Assembly: GCA_945874105.1 (NCBI GenBank)
Contig: CAMCFJ010000014.1
Coordinates: forward strand, 1-62,239
DNA length: 62,239 nucleotides
Reading direction: 5' to 3'
Source: Candidatus Nitrotoga sp. CP45
Lineage (GTDB): Bacteria; Pseudomonadota; Gammaproteobacteria; Burkholderiales; Gallionellaceae
Positions 56,110 through 62,239 of the stretch are shown here, in pieces. The notes below the pieces were generated by a model. That model worked only from the letters and a program-made list of their open reading frames with translations. It made no database searches and was not told where the DNA came from. Within the stretch, counting starts at the first letter, position 1. Each line of letters opens with the position of its first letter. Made by a program: the position numbers and the translations under genes.

Positions 56110-57474
56110 ATGGGAAAAGATATACGCGAAGATATAGCTTGGGCGCAGATCAACAAAGATGTGCTTAAGAGTTTGGAGAGTCCAAGAAAGCTGTACTGGG
56201 TGATTTTATTTATTGCGCTTGCCATGATAGGTGTGGCGGTGGGATGTGAGATTTACCAGTATACGGGCGGCATGGGTGTTTCCAATAAAAACAATTCCCA
56301 TGTATGGGGTTTGTACATCGCCACCTTCATTTTTTGGATAGGCATGAGCCATTCCGGGACTTTGCTGTCGGCGATTCTGCATTTAATGCATGCTGATTGG
56401 CGTAAACCGATCTACCGTTTCGCCGAGGCAATGACAACCTTCTCGTTGATGACGGCAGGCTTGTTCGTTCTGGTGCACTTGGGCCGCTTATGGCAGGTCT
56501 ATTATGTGATGCCTTACCCTAACGAGCGCTGGGTCTGGCCAAACTTCCAGTCGCCGCTTGTATGGGATATGTTCGCGATTGCTACCTACTTAAGCTCTTC
56601 GGTCCTATTTCTTTATGTTGGTATGATTCCTGATTTGGCAATTTGCCGAGACAATATTCATGCGGGCTGGCGTAAGAAGTTGTACACAGTGATGTCACTT
56701 GGCTGGGAAGGAACGGATCGCCAGTGGCGCAACTTCCGAATCACATATCTAACGATAGCTTGCTTCCTGATTCCGCTGGCAGTTTCCGTTCATTCCATCG
56801 TGGCTTCTGACTTTGCTATGTCGAATATGCCGGGCTGGCACGTAACATCGTTCCCGCCATACTTTGTTGCGGGTGCCTTGTATTCCGGTTGTGCGGCGAT
56901 CATCACGCTTTTTATTATCCTGCGATATGTGTTCAGGTTTGAAGAGTACATGACGTTGCCAATAATGAAAAAGTTGGTACGCCTGACCTTCGCAATTGCG
57001 ATGGTGTGGACATATCTTAATCTGATCGAGTTTGCTTCAGTATGGTATGGGCATGACCAGACAGCCAAGGATCAATTAATTTTTAAAGCTACTGGCCCTT
57101 ATGCACCATTCTTCTGGGCAATGATCTTCTTCGGCTCTATTTTGCCATTAATGCTTGCCTTTAAGCGTATTCAAACTCATCTCCCGATATTGCTCGTAGT
57201 GTCGATATTGCTCAACGTGGGTATGTGGCTGGAACGCTGGATGATCATCGCGCCGAGTTTTGCGCACGGTCACTACCCCTGGACTTGGGATCATGATCAA
57301 TGGCCAAGCTTAGTGCAGTGGGGCATCGTGTTTGGTAGCTTTGGCTGGTTCACCTTATTGTTTATGGTGTTCTGCAAGGTATTCCCATCCGTTTCAATGT
57401 ATGAAGTCAAAGAAATGGTGTATCACCGCAGTCTAGCACTGAAGCACAAACCTGCTGTGAAGGGAGATTACTAA
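56110..57474 (+). CDS. actC: Alternative complex III quinol-binding membrane subunit ActC (NrfD-like)
   Basis: A 454-residue membrane protein with about ten helices, of the NrfD/PsrC family. It has a cytoplasmic N-terminus and long loops, with family stretches such as FWIGMSHSGTLLSAILHL and WERWMII (here LERWMIIAPSFAHGH). The next gene starts directly after its stop, without overlap. It probably holds a quinol site near the periplasm. Confidence 0.92.
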   Translation: MGKDIREDIAWAQINKDVLKSLESPRKLYWVILFIALAMIGVAVGCEIYQYTGGMGVSNKNNSHVWGLYIATFIFWIGMSHSGTLLSAILHLMHADWRKPIYRFAEAMTTFSLMTAGLFVLVHLGRLWQVYYVMPYPNERWVWPNFQSPLVWDMFAIATYLSSSVLFLYVGMIPDLAICRDNIHAGWRKKLYTVMSLGWEGTDRQWRNFRITYLTIACFLIPLAVSVHSIVASDFAMSNMPGWHVTSFPPYFVAGALYSGCAAIITLFIILRYVFRFEEYMTLPIMKKLVRLTFAIAMVWTYLNLIEFASVWYGHDQTAKDQLIFKATGPYAPFFWAMIFFGSILPLMLAFKRIQTHLPILLVVSILLNVGMWLERWMIIAPSFAHGHYPWTWDHDQWPSLVQWGIVFGSFGWFTLLFMVFCKVFPSVSMYEVKEMVYHRSLALKHKPAVKGDY

Positions 57475-58002
57475 ATGAGTAAACGTCATTTACTGGCACT
57501 ATTTAACGACTTTGATGAAGCCGTGGCTGCAATTGCCGAATTACGTGCGGCCAATATCAAGGGGTTTGACATGGACGACCTGATACTCAAGTCGCCCATT
57601 GAGCACCCTGAAGTTGAAAAAGTGTTGGGCGACAAGCCAGTCCATGTGCAATGGTTTACTTTGATTGGAGCCTGTATGGGTGGCCTACTGGCTTTCTTCC
57701 TTATTTCGGGCGCGCAGGCCAATTTTTTCTCACAAATTAAAGGCGGCAAACCAATTGTGCCATTGCCGCCAGATTTCGTCCTGACGTATGAAATGTTTAT
57801 TCTGGGTGGCGTATTCATCACCGTATTGGGTTTCTTGATTTGCGCAGGCTTACCGGCTAAGCGGTCTTCGTTATATAGCACTAAGGTATCGGAAGACCAA
57901 ATTGGAATTTTGGTGAAAGGGGATGAATCGGCACTAGCTGCTTTCAAGACGATTTTTACCAAGCATAAGGCACTTGAGATTCAGGAAGAGGCGGGAAAAT
58001 GA
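57475..58002 (+). CDS. actD: Alternative complex III subunit ActD (DUF3341)
   Basis: A 175-residue protein with two membrane helices (about 60-82 and 108-132) and soluble ends. The N-terminal LLALFNDFDEAVAAIAELR and the KPVHVQWFTLIGACMGG segment are typical for DUF3341 (ActD). It follows actC directly and overlaps actE by four bases (ATGA). Confidence 0.9.
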   Translation: MSKRHLLALFNDFDEAVAAIAELRAANIKGFDMDDLILKSPIEHPEVEKVLGDKPVHVQWFTLIGACMGGLLAFFLISGAQANFFSQIKGGKPIVPLPPDFVLTYEMFILGGVFITVLGFLICAGLPAKRSSLYSTKVSEDQIGILVKGDESALAAFKTIFTKHKALEIQEEAGK

Positions 58003-58538
58003 TGAGATTATCCTTGGCAATTGTATTGCTGTTAGCACCTGCGTTGGCGCAAGCTTGGCCATGGTCGAATGACATGGCGAACCAGATTAGTATTAAACCG
58101 CAGGAAAGTGTGGATTTGAAAAACCCTGGAATGAAGCCATATCCTAAACATTCAGTTCCAATTCCTGGTACTTCATCTCTGGTGAAGGACATGGGCGCGG
58201 CTGAAAAGCAGTTGAATCCAATTCCAGCCGACGAGAAGTCAGTGGCGCTTGGCGGGAAGCTTTTTCAAATTTATTGTACTCCTTGTCACGGATATTCCGG
58301 CAAGGGCGATGGATTAGTTGGAGCAAAATTAATATTAAAGCCATTTGACTTGACAGCTGAACAAACAAAAGGGCGGGCTGATGGTTTCATCTGGGGCTAC
58401 ATGACGTTCGGCGGTGCGGTTATGCCATCGTATGCTAATGATCTGTCAGTTAACGAGCGCTGGAATGTGATCAACTATGTACGCAAGGTACTGCAAAATG
58501 GGCAACCTGCCGTGGCGGTAACGCCTGTAGCCAAATAA
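57999..58538 (+). CDS. actE: Alternative complex III monohaem cytochrome c subunit ActE
   Basis: A 179-residue exported cytochrome c. Signal peptide about 1-19, haem site CTPCH (93-97) followed by GYSGKGDGL, and the axial methionine in AVMPSYAND. No lipobox cysteine is seen, although ActE is lipid-anchored in some bacteria. Confidence 0.92.
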   Translation: MMRLSLAIVLLLAPALAQAWPWSNDMANQISIKPQESVDLKNPGMKPYPKHSVPIPGTSSLVKDMGAAEKQLNPIPADEKSVALGGKLFQIYCTPCHGYSGKGDGLVGAKLILKPFDLTAEQTKGRADGFIWGYMTFGGAVMPSYANDLSVNERWNVINYVRKVLQNGQPAVAVTPVAK

Positions 58539-58551
58539 GGGAGTGCAGCAA

Positions 58552-59565
58552 ATGATTTCGTATAGCAATTGGTCAGTTTTGACAGCTAGCTTTTTAGTGG
58601 TACTTTATCTTGCGCTGGGGGGGGTGACATTGAGTGCGGTGTTGCACTTGGTGGGGGCTCAATGGCGCTACGAAATTCGCCGAATAGCGGTATCTTTGTT
58701 TGCACTTTTCCCGCTGGCATTTGTATTGCTGATAATACTATTGGTTGGTGGTGAAAACACCTTCCCATGGTTGAGCACGGCCTCCGAGCATGGGCATCAT
58801 TTGCCCGCTTGGCATAACTACACTTTTTTGGTGGCACGCCAAGTGCTCGGAATGTTGGCAGTGATGACAATTTTTTGGGTGTTTATCAAGCGTCAGGCGG
58901 TGAGTGATCGCAGCAAGGAAGATCAACAAAGCTTTCATAAAATTGCTAATTGGATCCCTTATACTTATGTGTTATACGGGACTATGGTAGCGTGGGACTT
59001 TGAGATGACACTTGTGCCATCATGGCACAGTGCGATTTATGGCATGCAGCATTTTATTAGCAATTTCAATATGTTCATGGCCTTCCTGGTGACGTGGATT
59101 TACATATTGAATACGCGCGGCAAATTGGTGCGCCCAGTTGATGATTATATTTACAACTATCTAGCACAGATGATGTTCGCATTCACTTTACTATGGGTAT
59201 ATACTTTTTTTGCACAATATTTAGTCATCTGGTATCCAAATCTTCCAAACGAAGTGGATCGCGTGATGGGGATGCAGAATGGTGACTACAGCGTACTATG
59301 GTGGTCGATGATAGTTCTAAAATTAATTATTCCATTTACTGTGCTGGCCATGAGAGCATCACGGCACTCACCGCCTATAATTTTGACAGTAGCTGCTAGT
59401 ATTATTGTCGGCACGCTTTTTGAAAGGTATATCTGGATATCTGGCGTAAACGGTACTGGCACTATGCCGTTGCTTGCCGTTCTTGTTATTACTCCGATGC
59501 TGGCCGTTACAGGTTTCCTGTTAGTGCGGCGCATGATGGCCCGTAACCATCTGATAAAAGTGTGA
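58552..59565 (+). CDS. actF: Alternative complex III membrane subunit ActF
   Basis: A 337-residue membrane protein with about ten helices, the second NrfD-like subunit of ACIII. The start is placed at the ATG at 58552 with GGGAG upstream; a GTG three codons earlier is possible. Histidine-bearing segments such as GHHLPAWHNYTFLVARQV and PSWHSAIYGMQHF are present. The operon lacks an actG or cox genes at its end. Confidence 0.88.
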   Translation: MISYSNWSVLTASFLVVLYLALGGVTLSAVLHLVGAQWRYEIRRIAVSLFALFPLAFVLLIILLVGGENTFPWLSTASEHGHHLPAWHNYTFLVARQVLGMLAVMTIFWVFIKRQAVSDRSKEDQQSFHKIANWIPYTYVLYGTMVAWDFEMTLVPSWHSAIYGMQHFISNFNMFMAFLVTWIYILNTRGKLVRPVDDYIYNYLAQMMFAFTLLWVYTFFAQYLVIWYPNLPNEVDRVMGMQNGDYSVLWWSMIVLKLIIPFTVLAMRASRHSPPIILTVAASIIVGTLFERYIWISGVNGTGTMPLLAVLVITPMLAVTGFLLVRRMMARNHLIKV

Positions 59566-59573
59566 GCCGCGCC

Positions 59574-60173
59574 ATGATGACGCTTTACTCGGGAACAACA
59601 GACCCGTTCAGTCAGCGCTGCCGTATTGTGTTATATGAAAAAGGGATGGATTTTCAGATCATTGATGTTGACGTGTTCAACAAACCCGAAGATCTCGCGA
59701 TTATGAATCCATATAATATGGTGCCAGTGCTGGTAGAGCGCGACTTGGTGCTGTGTGAGTCCAATATCATTAACGAATATATTGACGAACGATTCCCGCA
59801 TCCACAGTTGATGCCTGCTGATCCGGTAATGCGTGCTCGCGCACGCCTATTTTTACATCGCTTCGAGAGTGAGATGTTCTGTCACATTGGTGCACTGGAA
59901 AGTGGAGTGCAGAAGACTGCAGATAAGGCGCGCCTATCCGTGAGCGACAGCCTGACTCAGATTGCCCCGATTTTTGCCAAGCAAAAATTCATGCTGAATG
60001 ATGAATACTCTATGCTCGACGTGGCAATCGCCCCATTACTATGGCGATTGGATTATTATAATATTCAACTTGCCAAGGAGGCTGCGCCGTTGATGAAATA
60101 TGCTGAACGATTATTTTCGCGTCCAGCGTATATTGAAGCGATGACGGCAGCCGAAAAGGCGATGCGAAAGTGA
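59574..60173 (+). CDS. sspA: Stringent starvation protein A
   Basis: A 199-residue GST-fold protein that binds RNA polymerase. The start of the domain is MMTLYSGTTDPFSQRCRIVL, and NPYNMVPVLVERDLVLCES is the typical SspA/GST stretch. A GTG start at 59562 overlapping the actF stop (GTGA) is an alternative. In many betaproteobacteria petABC precedes this gene. Confidence 0.92.
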   Translation: MMTLYSGTTDPFSQRCRIVLYEKGMDFQIIDVDVFNKPEDLAIMNPYNMVPVLVERDLVLCESNIINEYIDERFPHPQLMPADPVMRARARLFLHRFESEMFCHIGALESGVQKTADKARLSVSDSLTQIAPIFAKQKFMLNDEYSMLDVAIAPLLWRLDYYNIQLAKEAAPLMKYAERLFSRPAYIEAMTAAEKAMRK

Positions 60174-60562
60174 GTGGATCTTCCACAAAGCCATATTTGA
60201 TACGTGCGATTTACGACTGGTGTTCTGACAGCACTTTAACTCCTTATTTGGCAGTTAAAGTGGATGAGCAAACGCGAGTGCCAAACGCGTATGTTAAAGA
60301 TGGCGAAATTGTGATTAACCTTAGCATGGATGCAGTGCGTAACCTGCATATTGGTAATGACGAAATTACCTGCGGTGGGCGCTTTGGAGGTGTGTCGCAT
60401 GGACTGGTAGTGCCGATAACTGCGGTGATTGGTATTTTCGCCAAGGAAACGGGGCAAGGACTTGTATTTCAGGGAAATGACTCCGTACCAACACTTCCAA
60501 CTGATAGTGCACCAGATAAACCCAATCTCCCTGGCAAACCTCGGCTCACAGTAGTTAAATAA
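60170..60562 (+). CDS. sspB: ClpXP protease specificity-enhancing factor SspB
   Basis: A 130-residue adaptor that delivers ssrA-tagged proteins to ClpXP. The GTG start overlaps the sspA stop. The domain (PYLIRAIYDWCSDSTLTPYL, GEIVINLSMDAVRNL, ISFxARFGG-like TCGGRFGG) and the C-terminal ClpX-binding tail with prolines (LPGKPRLTVVK) are all present. Confidence 0.94.
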   Translation: MSGSSTKPYLIRAIYDWCSDSTLTPYLAVKVDEQTRVPNAYVKDGEIVINLSMDAVRNLHIGNDEITCGGRFGGVSHGLVVPITAVIGIFAKETGQGLVFQGNDSVPTLPTDSAPDKPNLPGKPRLTVVK

Positions 60563-60627
60563 AACTCCCCTAGATGTATTCCACTTTTTATTCTTCCAAG
60601 CAATTTGATCTCTGAAGGTTTAATTAC

Positions 60628-60643
60628 CCGCCCCTTGGGGCGG
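60628..60643. terminator. Short GC-rich hairpin between convergent sspB and rpoH
   Basis: CCGCCCC/GGGGCGG with a two-base loop in the sequence (four in the RNA). No T-run follows, so a terminator role is tentative. Confidence 0.35.
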
Positions 60644-60842
60644 AGCTTGGCTGATGATGCCAGCTAATTGTTATGAGCGCAGTTGTTGCCCCACTGCTTG
60701 CGGCGAGGGTGCAGTATATTCCACTCGGTGTTTGAGAGCCTGAGAAATAATCATCTATTTTCAGCGCTACCATTAGTAGTCGGTCATTGCTGCTCATTTA
60801 TGCGGGTTATCTCCTGCTAAATGACCGTTTGCACAAAACTAA

Positions 60843-61706
60843 TCACACCCTCGTGGACAGCATTGATACTTGCATTTTCGCCATGGCTTTCTGTTCAATC
60901 TGTCGTATGCGTTCGGCTGACACACCAAACTCATGTGCGAGATCGTGTAGCGTAATAGTGTTGCCCTCGCGAAGCCAACGAGCTTCAATGATGCGACGGC
61001 TGCGTTCGTCCAAGCTCGCCAGTGCGCGTGTTAAGCCAGTGCTTTGTTGCATCTCAAGTTGTTTGTGCTCAAGGACGCAAGATGGCTCGCTATCTGCAGC
61101 AGATGCCAAGTAAGTAATAGGCGCATAGCCATTATCGTCCTCGTCGTTTGTGGCTGGCTCCAGCGCCACTTCGTGGCCATTGAAACGAGCTTCCATTTCT
61201 AATACTTCGCTTGTGCTGACATTTAGCTTTTGTCCAATTAAACCGGCTTCTTGCGGTTTGAGGGATCCCAACCCCTGCTTCATGCTACGCAAATTGAAGA
61301 ACAGCTTGCGTTGAGCTTTCGTGGTTGCAATCTTGACGAGGCGCCAGTTGCGCAGAATATATTCATGCATCTCAGCGCGTATCCAGTGCAGTGCGAACGA
61401 TACCAACCGCACACCATGATCTGGATCGTAGCGTTTGACTGCTTTCATCAGGCCGATATTGCCTTCTTGAATTAAGTCTGCTTGAGGTAAGCCATAACCT
61501 GCATAGCCACGCGCCACGCTGACTACTACGCGCAGGTGCGAGACGATAAGCTGGCGTGCCGACTCTAAGTCGTTATCGCGGCTGAAGCGGATTGCCAAGT
61601 CCAGCTCCTCATCTTGCGTGAGTAAGGGGAAACGATTTACTGATTGTATATATCGATCTAAGCTACCCACTGCCAAGGGGGTCGGCAACGTCAATGTTTG
61701 ATTCAT
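60843..61706 (-). CDS. rpoH: RNA polymerase sigma-32 factor
   Basis: A 287-residue heat-shock sigma factor. Region 2 reads GYGLPQADLIQEGNIGLMKA, the RpoH-specific box is KAQRKLFFNLRSMKQ, and region 4 ends with HEFGVSAERIRQIEQKAM. The start at 61706 has GGAGG 8 bases upstream; earlier ATGs at 61712 and 61739 are less well placed. It converges with sspB. Confidence 0.95.
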   Translation of the reverse strand: MNQTLTLPTPLAVGSLDRYIQSVNRFPLLTQDEELDLAIRFSRDNDLESARQLIVSHLRVVVSVARGYAGYGLPQADLIQEGNIGLMKAVKRYDPDHGVRLVSFALHWIRAEMHEYILRNWRLVKIATTKAQRKLFFNLRSMKQGLGSLKPQEAGLIGQKLNVSTSEVLEMEARFNGHEVALEPATNDEDDNGYAPITYLASAADSEPSCVLEHKQLEMQQSTGLTRALASLDERSRRIIEARWLREGNTITLHDLAHEFGVSAERIRQIEQKAMAKMQVSMLSTRV

Positions 61707-62239
61707 TATCATATCCTCCCAAAAATCTAATTTTAGCACTCAATGCCCCCGAGTGCCAAATCGTCTTGTGGACTAAATTGGCGAGCACATTGCCCCGTTC
61801 CTGCTCACGGCAAATTGAGAATTACATGCCTCTCAATCAGGAATACTTGTACAACGCATAGAAAGTTGCGATGGGTAATGTGTGCGTACTACATCCGATA
61901 CGCAGGGTCATGATTCGACAATGGGTTAGTGATGTTGACGAATTTACAAGTACGCACTTCTTCTGCGGAGTTTTAATAAAGTGGTGTGCGAAACTGCAAG
62001 GAGACCGTCAAGGTCTCTTGTTCGAATGATGGAAATGTGCGAATCGATCAGAAAGGCGGGTCAGATTCTGAGGTCTCCCCTCAAAGTTGAAGCACAGGAT
62101 GATCATACCGCAAGGACTCAAGAGCTTCGCGAAACTCGCGCGGCGGGAATGCAGCCATCCCATGCTGTACCAGCTGCAACGCTAGTGAAATAACAGAGAG
62201 CACTGGGCGTGACCGCCGCGTGTTGCTCTGGAATTGAAA
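61707..62239. other. Region upstream of rpoH to the window end
   Basis: About 530 bases with no supported gene. A plus-strand frame at 61981-62193 has basic, arginine-rich composition and no ribosome site. The promoter region of rpoH must lie here on the minus strand, but I could not assign it. Confidence 0.45.

Noticed and set aside
61981-62193. Plus-strand frame of 70 codons near the window end
   Set aside because: Arginine-rich composition, no ribosome site and no family resemblance.
1-62239. CRISPR arrays, insertion sequences, prophage or attachment sites
   Set aside because: No repeat-spacer pattern, transposase, integrase or phage gene was found; the tRNA-Arg gene has no nearby partial copy.

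Overview
The window looks like a chromosomal segment of a betaproteobacterium, most likely of the iron- or nitrite-oxidising Gallionellaceae type (Gallionella, Sideroxydans or Nitrotoga-like). This placement is an inference. It rests on an alternative complex III operon, a large unusual cbb3-type (C-family) oxidase cluster full of c-type cytochromes, a sspA-sspB pair, and a complete betaproteobacterial division and cell-wall (dcw) cluster. No plasmid, phage, insertion sequence or CRISPR signal was seen.

Layout. 1-4.3 kb: the 3' part of a PBP4-type carboxypeptidase gene, a PfkB-family sugar/nucleoside kinase, yggX, argA and a tRNA-Arg(CCG). 4.7-23.8 kb: about 19 kb of respiratory genes, mostly on the plus strand. 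They include a CcoN-like oxidase subunit with the diagnostic His and Tyr residues, a CcoO-like cytochrome with a large extra N-terminal region, several monohaem and dihaem cytochromes, CcoS- and CcoG-like maturation factors, a YtkA/FixH-like lipoprotein, a thioredoxin-like lipoprotein, and an FGE-sulfatase-like protein without the catalytic cysteines. There are also two half-length CcoN relatives, a pair of related two-helix proteins, a fused membrane/spermidine-synthase-like protein and several tiny single-helix proteins. No CcoP or CcoI gene is visible. 24-43.7 kb: the dcw cluster on the minus strand, read mraZ-rsmH-ftsL-ftsI-murE-murF-mraY-murD-ftsW-murG-murC-murB-ddlB-ftsQ-ftsA-ftsZ-lpxC, with a clear promoter and a three-repeat MraZ operator. 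44-50 kb: the RNase P RNA gene, a TPR protein and a complete Liv-type branched-chain amino acid (or related) ABC transporter. 50-52 kb: two small cytochromes c and lgt. 52.1-59.6 kb: an alternative complex III operon (actA, split actB, actC, actD, actE, actF). 59.6-61.7 kb: sspA, sspB and, convergent, rpoH.

How the parts fit: alternative complex III takes quinol electrons and passes them to periplasmic cytochromes c. The small cytochromes at 5.0 and 50-50.8 kb are candidate carriers, and the C-family oxidase at 11.3 kb is a candidate terminal acceptor. The act operon lies directly before sspAB, where many betaproteobacteria carry the bc1 genes petABC. The most interesting and least described part is the expanded C-family oxidase region with its repeated accessory modules.
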